A stretch of DNA of 37,725 nt from Clostridium sulfidigenes (GCF_000732635.1 NZ_JPMD01000050.1:1-37725), one strand, 5' to 3'. Numbered from the stretch's first letter, positions 1 through 8,921 are shown. Numbers and translations are program-made. The notes: a model not told the origin generated them from the letters alone.

Positions 1-1
1 A

Positions 2-139
2 AATCTAAAAAATTGTGAAACCTTTGAAGATCTATTATGTGAAATTGAGGATTACATAGATTATCATAATAAGTATAGATGCCAATGGAACTTAAAAAAG
101 ATGACTCCTGTTCAATACAGAAATCATCTTTTATCTTAG
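2..139 (+). CDS. IS3-family transposase OrfB, C-terminal fragment
   Basis: The frame is open from the window edge and ends at TAG 137-139, giving 45 residues. It contains YIDYHNKYRCQWNLKKMTP and then VQYRNHLL. This is the usual end of the integrase (rve) domain in IS3/IS150-group transposases: an aromatic and basic segment, then (K/R)MTPVQYR. The catalytic DDE residues lie upstream, outside the window. It is incomplete only because the window starts here; nothing in the visible part is broken. Confidence 0.85.
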   Translation, partial: NLKNCETFEDLLCEIEDYIDYHNKYRCQWNLKKMTPVQYRNHLLS

Positions 140-174
140 GGTCTTTTTATAAAATGTCCTTGACTTAGGGTACA
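2..174 (+). mobile_element. Right end of an IS3-family insertion sequence (cut by window edge)
   Basis: The stretch holds the last 45 codons of an orfB transposase followed by 35 bases ending in TAGGGTACA. IS3 elements end in CA, so I place the tip at 174. Read from the tip inwards it begins TGTACCCTA, the same as the IS tip at 37538 at the other edge of the window, and both tips sit in a TTAAAA-like context. The rest of the element lies outside the window, so the target duplication cannot be checked. Confidence 0.8.
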
Positions 175-180
175 TTTTAA

Positions 181-858
181 TTAACCTATGGACTTTTTAA
201 TAATAAGAAATAGACTGGACTCATCTACTTCTTCAATGCTATAATCACTACCGAATTCCTCACCAAACTTTTTAAGTTCATCTTCAGAAAATGTGTTAGC
301 AACAAATCCGTCCTTACACACAATTATACCATCATGAGTCTTTTCCAAATCAATTTCTCCAAGCAGCCCCTTGTTAGCCTGTTCATAGAACCAGGCTATA
401 CGATGATTCCAAAATTTAGGGCTGTATGTGCTAAAATAAGCCTTTCCTCCAGGAACAAGCACTTTCATACATTGTCTAATTAAATCCATAGGATATCCTT
501 TCATAGCTGATAAACCATTTTGTAAACATAATACCACATCAAATTCTTCACCAAATTTAAGGTTGTGGGCATCCATAACTTCAATACTGCATTTAGGGCT
601 TTCTTTTATATAATTCCTACCAAGTTCTACAGATTCCTTTGAAATATCGATACCTACAAGCTTTGATGCAAAAGGCGCCAGTTCCTTAATTATACGGCCA
701 TAGCCTGTTCCAACCTCCAACACCTTCTCATTACCCTGTAAATTTTCACCCACAAATTTGATTTCTTCACCTAAATAACGCTTAATTCTTGGATATTTTG
801 TATCATAAACCTTAAACAATTTTGTAGAATTTAAACTTTGTTCATAGTAATTAGACAC
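181..858 (-). CDS. Class I SAM-dependent methyltransferase
   Basis: The predicted product is a soluble 225-residue methyltransferase. SAM-binding motif I is VLEVGTGYGR at about residues 46-55, followed by the acidic ribose-binding strand end GIDIS near residue 70 and a motif II-like VVLCLQNG. The substrate is unknown; small-molecule methylation fits the size. The frame opens with TTG at 873, but the Shine-Dalgarno GGGAGG lies inside that extension, so GTG at 858-856 (protein MSNYYEQ...) is the likely start. The stop codon lies 7 bases from the IS tip, so the insertion is immediately downstream of the gene. Whether the C-terminus was altered by the IS cannot be seen; the length is normal for the family. 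Confidence 0.85.
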   Translation of the reverse strand: MSNYYEQSLNSTKLFKVYDTKYPRIKRYLGEEIKFVGENLQGNEKVLEVGTGYGRIIKELAPFASKLVGIDISKESVELGRNYIKESPKCSIEVMDAHNLKFGEEFDVVLCLQNGLSAMKGYPMDLIRQCMKVLVPGGKAYFSTYSPKFWNHRIAWFYEQANKGLLGEIDLEKTHDGIIVCKDGFVANTFSEDELKKFGEEFGSDYSIEEVDESSLFLIIKKSIG

Positions 859-880
859 AAACACACCTCCCAATTACTGT

Positions 881-1219
881 TTATATTATATAATTTTTCA
901 ATATTTCTCTCGGAGAATTAGTAAATTTATCACTTGCTCCCCAGTCAAATCTAAATAGTCCTTCACCACCACCGGCACCTATGCAGTGAACATGTGTAAC
1001 ATCATGAACATTATTTATGCATACTGTTAATGTAAGCCTGTTCCCTGCTCTATAGAAATGTTTTTCATAGACTATTACAATCATAGCATGAATATCATCA
1101 ATATTTACAGCATGATAATCTATCCTTTCACCTGTAATACTTTCATTTACTATTCCTTTGTCTAATAATTCAGCTACCTCACTTAAGCTTAAGTTAACAT
1201 TAAAATTATCTCCAGTCAT
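881..1219 (-). CDS. DUF6054-like small protein
   Basis: This is a 112-residue soluble protein of unknown function. It resembles what I remember of DUF6054, a clostridial family: a central strand-rich part (VIVYEKHFYRAGNRLTL), a Gly-rich turn GAGGGEGLFRFDWGA and a C-terminus ending in NYII. No catalytic motif is recognisable. ATG at 1228 directly abuts the GGGAG Shine-Dalgarno (1229-1233), so the second ATG at 1219, nine bases further on, is the better start. The methyltransferase follows in the same direction with its start 22 bases beyond this stop, so the two are probably co-transcribed. The family name is from memory; the gene itself is secure. Confidence 0.7.
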   Translation of the reverse strand: MTGDNFNVNLSLSEVAELLDKGIVNESITGERIDYHAVNIDDIHAMIVIVYEKHFYRAGNRLTLTVCINNVHDVTHVHCIGAGGGEGLFRFDWGASDKFTNSPREILKNYII

Positions 1220-1228
1220 AATATTCAT

Positions 1229-1586
1229 CTCCCATAAAATATTTAATTAATTCAATTTGTATTTGTTTTACTATATGTTTATGAAAAACTACTACCCTTA
1301 AATTCCTATTTATCTAATAGGTTATAGTTATTTACCCTTCTATTATAACATATTTTGTAATTAATCCTTGCTTAAAATATGGTATTTAATGAGTTAATGC
1401 TTTTTCTAGCAATATTAATTTCCATACTTAATCGTCTAAAAATATTCTCTTCTGTAAATTTGCCTGCCACACAAATAAACCTAGTTACCTACCCTATACA
1501 ACAAAATTAATAATATTTCAGATTCAAGTTTTGATTACATTTTCATATAAAATAAGATAGACTTTTTCAGTCTACCTTATTTCCTT
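1229..1586. other. Gene-free stretch between helD-like and DUF6054-like genes
   Basis: Apart from the terminator at 1551-1581 I see only AT-rich sequence, presumably containing the promoter of the DUF6054-methyltransferase pair. There is no credible open frame and no repeat. Confidence 0.5.
1551..1581 (-). terminator. Rho-independent terminator of the helD-like gene
   Basis: Arms AATAAGATAGACT (1551-1563) and AGTCTACCTTATT (1569-1581) form a 13-bp stem with one mismatch and a 5-base loop. On the minus strand a T-rich stretch follows. It begins 6 bases past the helD-like stop. Confidence 0.8.
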
Positions 1587-3824
1587 TCACTTTAATAATG
1601 ATGATACATTCCTTAAATAAAATATATCTAAAACATGGAGGGCTCTTGTACAAGCTGTATAAAGTAGCAATCTATCCTCTTCATCCTTATACCTTAAATC
1701 ACTGGCATTATATATCATAACCACATCAAATTCCAAACCTTTAGCAAGATATGCAGGAATAATTAAAATATCATTAACATACTCATCATCCTCACTTATA
1801 ACCATTTTAACACTAATCCTATCCTTCAAATGATTGTAAACCCTCTGTGCCTCATCAACATTTTTTGTTATTATTCCTATAGAATTATGTCCATCATCCT
1901 TATGAACTTTTACCTCTTCCACTATTCTTTCATTTATATCTTCTTCATCTAAAAGACCAGTTAATTTGGGCCAATCCCCACTTCTTTCCACGTATTCATC
2001 ATGAATTTCATCACTTAATATTTTTCGAGAAAATTTAGTTATTTCCATTGTAGATCTATAACTTTTAGTTAAATTTATTATAGAAGTATCCTCAGGTTTA
2101 AGTATATTTACAACATTGTTATAGCTTCCAACACTCATATAAGGATTAATGGATTGAGATATATCGCCAAGGACTGTTTTATTTGCTTTGTTAAATAATT
2201 GATTAAAAATTTCATACTGTAATGGTGAATAATCTTGAGCTTCATCAATAATTACATACTTCACTTCTTCTGTTTTTAGAATATCACCTACAGCTCCTTT
2301 TATAAATAATAAAGCTATTTGATCTTCATAATTTATCTTTTTAACCCCTAAATCCTCTAGGGTATATCTTTTAATTTCTCTAATACTTTCATTATCAAAT
2401 TTAATATTTGCTATCTTTAAGAAGTCTTCTAAATCTTCATAAAAGGCTTTATAGCAATCCATCAAATCAAATTTAGTTTTTTCTTTCACCTCATTAATTA
2501 TAGTTTTAATTTCTCTATCTACTAAGGATTTACTTACTTTAACAATTTCATCGCTATCTAAATATTCACCCGAGTTTTCAAGTTCTTTCATAGCTTTATT
2601 GACTAATGTTTTTTCATAAGGTTCTATAACATATAAAATTCTTTGCTTTAGCTTTTCTAACCTTCTCTTAAGAGGAAGCCTCTTATAGTCCTTGTAAAAC
2701 AATTCCTGTATTTCCACTGCTGAAATTATAGTTTTCCCTCTTAAAGTGATATCTTTAAAATCTCTACCTACCTTTTCTAAGTGCTTTATATATATCTTTA
2801 ATAAATTAACAAACTCAGCAGATGACTTAAATTTTAAGCTTTTAATCCTTATATCATAAGACTGCTCACTGTTATCACCAAAAATTGTCTCCATCATTGC
2901 ACAATAATCTTCTTTATCTCCTACCTCCTCTAGAACTTTATGCATATATTCTTTAAATGTAGTTTGAAGCATATTCTCTTCCCCAAGCTGAGGTAAAACA
3001 TTAGAAATATAATCATTAAAAATATTATTTGGAGAAAATATTACTATGTTTTTAGATGTTATGGTATCACGATGCTTATATAATAAATATGCAATCCTAT
3101 GAAGAGCAACAGAAGTCTTTCCACTCCCTGCAGGACCCTGAACAATTAAATTTTTATATTTTTCATTACGAATTACCTTGTTTTGCTCTCTTTGAATTGT
3201 AGTCACTATAGCCTTCATTTTATTATCGCTACTTTTACTTAATATATCTTGTAATACTTCATCATCTATTTTTATATTACTGTCAAACATATAATCAATC
3301 TTGCCATCACTAATTTTATATTGCCTTTTCATTGATATTTTGCCATTTATAATCCCATCAGGACATTTATAATTAGCACTTCCAATTTCATAATCATAAA
3401 ACATACTAGAAACTGGTGCCCTCCAATCATATATAAGGAAATTAAAGTCTTCATCAATTAAATTGGAAATTCCAACATAATACTTTTCAGCTTTTTCTTC
3501 TCCCTCTTCCTTAAAATCCATTCTTGCAAAATAAGGAGATGAAATCATCTTCTCATATTTATCAACTAGCTTTCTTTCAAACTCATGGTTCCTTTTTTGA
3601 ATTTTCATGGTATTAATAAACTGCATAAAATCTCCTATATGCTGCATACCATTTTCTACTGAAACAGCCCCAAGATTTTCCCATAATTCTCTTTGGGTTT
3701 CAATAGCTTCTTTTTTAAAATTATCTTTGGAGTTTTGCTTTTCTTTTAATTGCTTTTTTACCTCCCTAAGCACCTTTTCTAACCATTCCATTTCTACTAG
3801 CCATTCAGATTTATTTATTGACAA
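1587..3824 (-). CDS. helD: HelD-like superfamily 1 helicase/ATPase
   Basis: HelD proteins are UvrD/Rep-like ATPases that bind RNA polymerase and release it from stalled complexes. At 745 residues this is close to the usual Firmicute size. The N-terminus is a charged coiled coil (about residues 5-100) of the kind HelD inserts into RNA polymerase. Walker A GPAGSGKT lies near residue 230, Walker B IIDEAQDYS near 526, motif IV-like LTKSYRST near 590, then GLEFDVVMI and the C-terminal YTACTRALH (motif VI). No nuclease domain follows, which favours HelD over UvrD or AddA. The start is TTG at 3824, five bases after GGAGGAG. It appears to be a single-gene unit with its own terminator. An intact HelD fits either RNA polymerase recycling or rifampicin protection; the latter is inference from other HelD proteins. 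Confidence 0.88.
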   Translation of the reverse strand: MSINKSEWLVEMEWLEKVLREVKKQLKEKQNSKDNFKKEAIETQRELWENLGAVSVENGMQHIGDFMQFINTMKIQKRNHEFERKLVDKYEKMISSPYFARMDFKEEGEEKAEKYYVGISNLIDEDFNFLIYDWRAPVSSMFYDYEIGSANYKCPDGIINGKISMKRQYKISDGKIDYMFDSNIKIDDEVLQDILSKSSDNKMKAIVTTIQREQNKVIRNEKYKNLIVQGPAGSGKTSVALHRIAYLLYKHRDTITSKNIVIFSPNNIFNDYISNVLPQLGEENMLQTTFKEYMHKVLEEVGDKEDYCAMMETIFGDNSEQSYDIRIKSLKFKSSAEFVNLLKIYIKHLEKVGRDFKDITLRGKTIISAVEIQELFYKDYKRLPLKRRLEKLKQRILYVIEPYEKTLVNKAMKELENSGEYLDSDEIVKVSKSLVDREIKTIINEVKEKTKFDLMDCYKAFYEDLEDFLKIANIKFDNESIREIKRYTLEDLGVKKINYEDQIALLFIKGAVGDILKTEEVKYVIIDEAQDYSPLQYEIFNQLFNKANKTVLGDISQSINPYMSVGSYNNVVNILKPEDTSIINLTKSYRSTMEITKFSRKILSDEIHDEYVERSGDWPKLTGLLDEEDINERIVEEVKVHKDDGHNSIGIITKNVDEAQRVYNHLKDRISVKMVISEDDEYVNDILIIPAYLAKGLEFDVVMIYNASDLRYKDEEDRLLLYTACTRALHVLDIFYLRNVSSLLK

Positions 3825-4143
3825 AATATCTCCTCCTTGTAATAAGCTTTAGCATTTTAGAATTAACATTGCTATTTTATCACATGTACCTTAAATTACC
3901 AGTCTATAATTACTTTGTTATATATGGTATAATTAAAGTGTAGAGATAGTATATTAAAACTTTCTAGCTTAAAAATAGTAAAAAGTGAAAAACTCCATTT
4001 ATATGAAGTTTCTCACTTTTTATCATTTCTTCTCACTATACTAATTTTTCTTTTTATTTATTTTGTTTCTCAACAGATACACTTCACCCTAACTATTATA
4101 ATTTGTGTTTTCCATTTAACCTCCCTATATTTATTCTACATAA
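3825..4143. other. Gene-free stretch between GNAT gene and helD-like gene
   Basis: It contains the terminator at 3981-4020 and, on the minus strand, presumably the helD-like promoter. No consensus promoter stands out and there is no credible open frame. Confidence 0.5.
3981..4020 (-). terminator. Terminator downstream of the AraC-GNAT operon
   Basis: AAAAGTGAAAAACT (3981-3994) pairs with AGTTTCTCACTTTT (4007-4020) with one mismatch. The minus strand continues TACTATTTTT, a fair U-tract. It lies about 120 bases past the GNAT stop, so the operon may have a long 3' leader. Confidence 0.65.
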
Positions 4144-4968
4144 TTAAATAGTTATACCTGGAAACATGAAGTTCTTTTCAACCTCATTATACCCAAAAGA
4201 TTTATATAAATTTATTGCACGTTTATTAAGTTCCCATACTTCTAGCTTTGTTTTATTTAAATTTTTTGACAAGAAATAATTAAATATATACTTAACTATA
4301 ATTTTTGATATCCCTTTGCCACGTGCTTCTGATAAAACATATAAAGTTTCAATATAGCCGTAACCATCCTTTTCAAAGATTGTGCAACCACCTTGTATAT
4401 TTCCATCAACTAAAAAATATAGATTTTTAAAATGCTTTTCCTTACTTTGTTCTAAAAGTGCATCTACATCTAAAGGTGATATAAAGATTTCATTATATAT
4501 TGCACTATACTCCATAAGCTCCTTCTGAGAACTTAAATTTATCTCAGTTACTTCCACTTCAGTGAATGTATATTTAGGATTCTCTTCAATATCTGCTTCC
4601 ATAATGATACTGTAGTTTTCATCAAAACCATTTTTAATATAGAAATCAAGCTTCTCATTGTTATATCCAAATCCAGAATATATTCTTGCTTTTAAGTCTG
4701 TTCTTTCCCTCTGAAGCTCTTTAGCCCTTAGGAATACCTTATCAAATAATTTTTGTTTAACTTCATCTTTTAAAAGCTTGTCTATATTAGATTCTATATC
4801 AATATCTATAAAGATAAGGTATGGTGTTTCATGGGCCTGATGATAATTTATATTAGGATATGTATAGGCACTTCCCAAATAGCTTCCATCATCACTAAAG
4901 GCTAAAAAAATATTTTCTTTACTATTACCATACTGATCTTCCTTTGGATTTTTTATTTCAATACTCAT
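4144..4968 (-). CDS. GNAT-family N-acetyltransferase
   Basis: This is a 274-residue cytoplasmic acetyl-CoA-dependent acetyltransferase. The C-terminal half is a clear GNAT fold: LYFLVDGNIQGG, GYIETLYVLSEARGKGISK (the acetyl-CoA pyrophosphate loop, R/Q-x-x-G-x-G/A type), then LEVWELNKRAINLYKSFGY. The N-terminal half (SDDGSYLGSAYTYP... YLIFIDI) looks like a second, degenerate GNAT domain, an arrangement known in bacteria. The substrate is unknown. The first ATG (4980) is immediately followed by GGGGGA, so that run is the Shine-Dalgarno and ATG at 4968 is the likely start. It directly follows the AraC-type regulator and is probably its co-transcribed target. Confidence 0.82.
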   Translation of the reverse strand: MSIEIKNPKEDQYGNSKENIFLAFSDDGSYLGSAYTYPNINYHQAHETPYLIFIDIDIESNIDKLLKDEVKQKLFDKVFLRAKELQRERTDLKARIYSGFGYNNEKLDFYIKNGFDENYSIIMEADIEENPKYTFTEVEVTEINLSSQKELMEYSAIYNEIFISPLDVDALLEQSKEKHFKNLYFLVDGNIQGGCTIFEKDGYGYIETLYVLSEARGKGISKIIVKYIFNYFLSKNLNKTKLEVWELNKRAINLYKSFGYNEVEKNFMFPGITI

Positions 4969-4981
4969 TTTATCCCCCATT

Positions 4982-5854
4982 TTATTTTCTTTTTACTGGA
5001 ATCCATAACTCACAACTATAATTAATATATTGATCATCATCCCAAAAATACTTTTCTATACATGGTCCTTCTATTTGTTCAAATCCTGATGATGGAAACC
5101 ATTCTGAATATATTAGCCTCCATAAATCTGCTATGGCAAGGGTATTCAAGTTATCTCCCCTGCCATCGAAAACAGCCCATGTACATGAAGGTATGTTTAC
5201 CATTTTATATTCATTGGGTATATCTTTATCAGGAACTTTCCACCCCATCATATATTTTCTACTTCCATCTTCTTTAAAATCATAATGAATTCCATAAAGC
5301 ATATTCATTTTAGAATATCCTAAAAATTCATTAATCTTAAGATGGGTTCCATCCTCCCAAATTTTATCACAAAATTCTGGTATTTCTTTATACAATGCAT
5401 TATCTATTAATGTGGTTAAAAAATCCACTCCAAAAAATTTAAATTCATCTTGTTTAACTATTCTATAATTAATTTCGCATTCCCCTTTAATTGATATTTG
5501 AAATGAGAGTTTTGGAAATGATTTAAGTCTTGTATTGCCCTTTTTTATCATAGAGGGTGTTGAACCATGAAGTCTTTGAAAAGCTTTAGTAAACGCATCT
5601 GGACTTTCATAACCATATTTAGCAGCTACATCAATAATCTTTACATCTTTAGAAGATAACTCTTCACCAGCAAGTGTTAGCCTACGATTTCTAATATATT
5701 CTGTTAAAGTAACCCCAGTTAATGCATGAAACATTCTTTGAAAATGGTAACGTGATGTAAATGCAACCTTCGCTATTTCATCAATACTTATATTTGAACC
5801 CAAATTATCTTCAATATATTCAATTGCATTATTAATATCCTTAATTATTTCCAA
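4982..5854 (-). CDS. AraC-family regulator with GyrI-like effector-binding domain
   Basis: This is a 290-residue transcription factor. Residues about 5-105 carry two AraC-type helix-turn-helix units (ISIDEIAKVAFTSRYHFQRMF and VKIIDVAAKYGYESPDAFTKAF) ending in the signature P-S-M. The C-terminal half (from about residue 125, INYRIVKQDEFKFFGVDF ...) is the GyrI/Rob-type small-molecule-binding domain, ending ...CELWIPVKRK. Many such Rob-like regulators answer to lipophilic compounds; here the ligand is unknown. The frame could open at TTG 5887, but GGAGG lies inside it and the TTG at 5854 is eight bases downstream, so the protein begins MEIIKDINNA. It leads the operon with the GNAT gene. Confidence 0.87.
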   Translation of the reverse strand: MEIIKDINNAIEYIEDNLGSNISIDEIAKVAFTSRYHFQRMFHALTGVTLTEYIRNRRLTLAGEELSSKDVKIIDVAAKYGYESPDAFTKAFQRLHGSTPSMIKKGNTRLKSFPKLSFQISIKGECEINYRIVKQDEFKFFGVDFLTTLIDNALYKEIPEFCDKIWEDGTHLKINEFLGYSKMNMLYGIHYDFKEDGSRKYMMGWKVPDKDIPNEYKMVNIPSCTWAVFDGRGDNLNTLAIADLWRLIYSEWFPSSGFEQIEGPCIEKYFWDDDQYINYSCELWIPVKRK

Positions 5855-6300
5855 AATTCTAACCTCCATTAAAGTATATAGTAACAAAGGATTTTATTCC
5901 CGTCTTACTGTGCTTTGTTTTGTCCATACTAATTTGATTATATTAATTTACTAATTACATTATATTCTGTTAGTTCTTTGCCAAAGATGAAAAAATTCAT
6001 TAAATTTAACTTCTTATTTATATTTTAAAAACAACTTAAATTTTCACATATTATCAAATTTTTACTTAATTCTTATTATACATTACTTTAAAATTGAATT
6101 GAATGGCTTCTTGAGCTTCATGTGACAAATCTATAATCATTTCTTTTTCACCGATTGGAAAACAATAGTAAATTCATGTTATAATTAATTTGAAATTGTA
6201 ATTTAATGTGAATCAATTTTATTTTGAATAAATAGCAGAACAAAGGCTTTTCTAAAACATATTCTTAATCTAAATTACATTATGATAGGAGTGAATTATA
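5855..6300. other. Divergent intergenic region between araC-like and ligase genes
   Basis: About 450 bases separate two divergently transcribed genes, so promoters for both should lie here. One candidate for the rightward gene is listed separately. No convincing open frame, repeat or structured RNA is visible. Confidence 0.5.
6155..6185 (+). promoter_or_regulatory. Candidate promoter of the Mur-ligase gene
   Basis: TTGGAA (6155-6160) and TATAAT (6180-6185) are 19 bases apart, wider than ideal. The -10 is perfect and lies about 115 bases before the start codon. There are several AT-rich alternatives. Confidence 0.35.
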
Positions 6301-7716
6301 TTGGAAAATAAAATAAAAGTGCATTTCATGGGTATATGCGGAAGTGGTGCTGCACCTATAGCAATTATTGCAAAGAACATGGGGTTTGATGTTTCAGGAT
6401 GTGACTTGAATATATCAGGATATTATAAAGATGCTCTTTTACAAAATAATATAGATATTTTAAAAGGTCATGATTCAAGCCATATACAGGATATTGATAT
6501 CTTAGCTATATCACCTTCCATTTTAGATATTTCACCGGATCATCCAGAAATACTTGAAGCTAAAAAAAGAGGAATTTTAATGACATGGCAGGAGTTTTCA
6601 GCTAAATATGTGCAAAATGAAAAGTTTGTTGTTTCCATTGCAGGTACCCATGGTAAATCTACAACTACAATTTTAATGGGACTCGTTTTGGAAAATGGTG
6701 GTCTAGATCCAATTGTTGAAGCCGGAACAACCTTTAAAAACTGGGGTGGCGGATACAGGTTAGGAAAGTCAGATTACTTTGTATGTGAAGCTGATGAATT
6801 CAATAATAATTTTTTAAATTATAGTCCTTCAATAGCTGTAATAAACAATGTGGAAATGGATCATCCAGAGTTTTTCAAGGATATAAATCATGTTAAGGAT
6901 TCTTTTAAAAACTTTATAAAAAGGCTTAAAGGTTCAAAAATTTTAGTTGTTAATGAAGATAGTACAGCTATTAGAGAAATATTATGTGAGTTAAAACATT
7001 GGCTAAATGAAGAAGGAGTAAAAGTTATTGGTTATTATATAGATAATAAGCTTGAATTCCCTTTTTACATGGAGTATAAAGCAGAATTGACTTCAAACAC
7101 CCCTGAATATTCCTCCTTTAAAGTAGTAAATGGAGATAAAGAATATAATTTTAACCTTGGACTTATCGGTAAGCATAACGTTGAAAACTCTTTAGGGGTG
7201 TTAATTACTGCCCTAGAGTTAGGTGTTGATATAGATGCAATAAAGAATTCATTTAAAAATTTCAAGGGAATAGGAAGAAGACTAGAATTAGTAGCAGATA
7301 TTGATGATATTAAGATTTTTGATGACTTTGCTCATCATCCTACAGCAGTAGCAACTACCTTAGATTCAATTAAACTTAGTTATCCAGGAAAAAAGGTTTT
7401 CGCTGTCTTTGAACCACATCAACTTTCAAGAACAAAGCTGTTTTTTAATGAGTTTGCTATAGCATTAAAAAAGGCAGATAGAGTTATTATTACCGAACCC
7501 TTCTTAGGACGAGAAGCAAATAAAAACATAGAGCCAGTTAATTTAGATATGCTATGTAATGAAATAGATATAAATAAAGCTGAGTATATAAAAAGCTCTG
7601 ATAAAATATGTAGTAAACTCCTTAATGAAGCTAAAAGTGGAGACATAATTATAGTTTTTGGAGCAGGTGAATCTTATAAATTATCTAGAAAAATTATTAA
7701 TGTATTAAAAGAATAA
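6301..7716 (+). CDS. MurC/Mpl-like UDP-N-acetylmuramate amino acid or peptide ligase
   Basis: This is a 471-residue cytoplasmic Mur ligase with all three domains. The N-terminal UDP-binding glycine loop is GICGSGAAP (about residue 12). The ATP loop is AGTHGKSTT (near 115-122). A carbamylated-Lys/Mg region includes EADEFNNNF and NNVEMDHPEFF, and the C-terminal amino-acid-binding domain contains DDFAHHPTA and FEPHQLSRT. MurC joins L-Ala to UDP-MurNAc; Mpl reattaches a recycled tripeptide. GICG and NN-E-DH resemble Mpl, whereas the EPH-SRT loop resembles MurC, so the substrate is not settled. It stands alone, outside any division or wall cluster, and is probably a paralogue rather than the housekeeping murC. 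The start is TTG at 6301, nine bases after GGAG. Confidence 0.8.
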   Translation: MENKIKVHFMGICGSGAAPIAIIAKNMGFDVSGCDLNISGYYKDALLQNNIDILKGHDSSHIQDIDILAISPSILDISPDHPEILEAKKRGILMTWQEFSAKYVQNEKFVVSIAGTHGKSTTTILMGLVLENGGLDPIVEAGTTFKNWGGGYRLGKSDYFVCEADEFNNNFLNYSPSIAVINNVEMDHPEFFKDINHVKDSFKNFIKRLKGSKILVVNEDSTAIREILCELKHWLNEEGVKVIGYYIDNKLEFPFYMEYKAELTSNTPEYSSFKVVNGDKEYNFNLGLIGKHNVENSLGVLITALELGVDIDAIKNSFKNFKGIGRRLELVADIDDIKIFDDFAHHPTAVATTLDSIKLSYPGKKVFAVFEPHQLSRTKLFFNEFAIALKKADRVIITEPFLGREANKNIEPVNLDMLCNEIDINKAEYIKSSDKICSKLLNEAKSGDIIIVFGAGESYKLSRKIINVLKE

Positions 7717-7724
7717 AATAATAA

Positions 7725-7787
7725 GGTGTGTGATAAGTTATGAAATTCAACATAAGTTATGAAATTCAACATAATTTATTACACACC
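7725..7787 (+). terminator. Terminator of the Mur-ligase gene with a tandem repeat in its loop
   Basis: GGTGTGTGATAA (7725-7736) pairs with TTATTACACACC (7776-7787) with one mismatch. The U-tract after it is weak. The loop is filled by two perfect copies of a 19-base unit, listed separately. Confidence 0.6.
7733..7770 (+). repeat. Perfect tandem duplication of a 19-bp unit
   Basis: ATAAGTTATGAAATTCAAC occurs at 7733-7751 and again at 7752-7770, followed by a partial third start (ATAA). It lengthens the loop of the terminator by one unit. Confidence 0.9.
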
Positions 7788-7801
7788 CTATTTGTTTAAT
7801 T

Positions 7802-7900
7802 ACAACTCGCCTTACACGCATTCACTGAGTAAGTTCTGCTATCCAAATATAAAATTTGGGGCATCACTTAAATGTAACTCGATTCACATGCGTTCATGTA
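7802..7900. repeat. Imperfect repeat pair flanking a small palindrome
   Basis: Two related 27-base units (7802-7828 and 7874-7900, 17 of 27 identical, both with the core AACTCG and a GC-TTCA tail) flank a palindrome CCAAAT-ATAAA-ATTTGG at 7843-7859. The base composition is richer in C than the surroundings. It looks like a dispersed intergenic element, but no second copy is in the window. Confidence 0.4.
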
Positions 7901-7921
7901 TAAATATAGTAGTTATTCCTT

Positions 7922-8749
7922 TTATAACACTTTCTTAGGGTTCTTAGCTATAAACATTCCACTAGATTTAGGTATATCAATACTTCCTTCTCTTAAAATT
8001 ATATCTTCCAGATACCTATAAAAATCCTGTATTTTGCTCTCCGTCATTATATCCTGTATGTTTACATGTCCCTCTAAAGATAGAACATAATCCACTAAAG
8101 GCTTTGCTTCTGTTATATGAAGGGAATCTTCATACACTAAAGTTTCAACAGAATCAAAATGCTTTGATAACTGCTCTGCTCCATTTTCTATACCAAATTC
8201 CTTTGCAACAGAAAAGGAGGAATAATTAATCTGAGAATCAAAACCTTTCACTAAAGCTTTTAGGCCCTTCATATTATAAAGACTATTGGTAGTAGCATAA
8301 AAAGTTCCCTCTGCTTTAAGTATACGTGCAATTTCACTGATTGCTAAATCTCTATTTTGAACATGGTAAAGCATATGATTAGCAATGGCACAATTAAATG
8401 AGCTATCTTCATATTCAATATTTTGTATATCACTAACAGAATAATCAAATACTTCATCAATTCCTAAAAGGTTATCTTTTGCTGATCTCAACATACCTTC
8501 AGACAAATCTGTGAGAATCACCTGGATATCCTTTGGTATCCTATTTCTATTATTAGCCCATGTGCTTCCATTCCCACAGCCGAATTCAATAACTTTATTA
8601 TTGGGCTTAAACCTATATTGATCAAATACCCAATTAAACCATCCATATTTATTTGTACTAAAACCATCATGTAAAGCTTGTCTGACTTTTAAATTCTTAT
8701 CTGAATTATACTGCCCCCTAACTATATCTCTGTCATTTGCTCTAGACAC
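7922..8749 (-). CDS. Class I SAM-dependent methyltransferase
   Basis: The product is a 275-residue soluble methyltransferase of the Methyltransf_11/25 type. Motif I is VIEFGCGNGSTW (about residues 53-64), the acidic residue after strand 2 is in LTDLSEGML, motif II lies in FNCAIANHMLYHV and motif III in ARILKAEGTFYATT. The NHMLYHV stretch is typical of ubiE/COQ5-like small-molecule methyltransferases; the substrate is unknown. The start is GTG at 8749 with GGAG seven bases upstream. A run of seven G on the coding strand (8819-8825) lies about 70 bases upstream. It is transcribed alone. Confidence 0.85.
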   Translation of the reverse strand: MSRANDRDIVRGQYNSDKNLKVRQALHDGFSTNKYGWFNWVFDQYRFKPNNKVIEFGCGNGSTWANNRNRIPKDIQVILTDLSEGMLRSAKDNLLGIDEVFDYSVSDIQNIEYEDSSFNCAIANHMLYHVQNRDLAISEIARILKAEGTFYATTNSLYNMKGLKALVKGFDSQINYSSFSVAKEFGIENGAEQLSKHFDSVETLVYEDSLHITEAKPLVDYVLSLEGHVNIQDIMTESKIQDFYRYLEDIILREGSIDIPKSSGMFIAKNPKKVL

Positions 8750-8921
8750 ATAATCACTCCATTCCTATCATTCAACATTAAAACCTGACCTTTGTCATTA
8801 CAGCCTCTCCCATTCATTCCCCCCCTTTCCATCAGGCAGATACAATCAGGTTGTGTTCATAACTTGTTTATGTCTCCCTGGGGACTTTTCGAAGTAGCTT
8901 GTAACTTAGGTTACTACAATA

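Noticed and set aside
3607..3852. Open frames opposite to the helD-like, Tm-1-like and response-regulator genes
   Set aside because: They lie antisense to genes with clear domain motifs, have no ribosome sites and show no recognisable protein features.
8890..8915. GTAAC-TTAG-GTTAC palindrome
   Set aside because: Only five base pairs with no U-tract; expected by chance.
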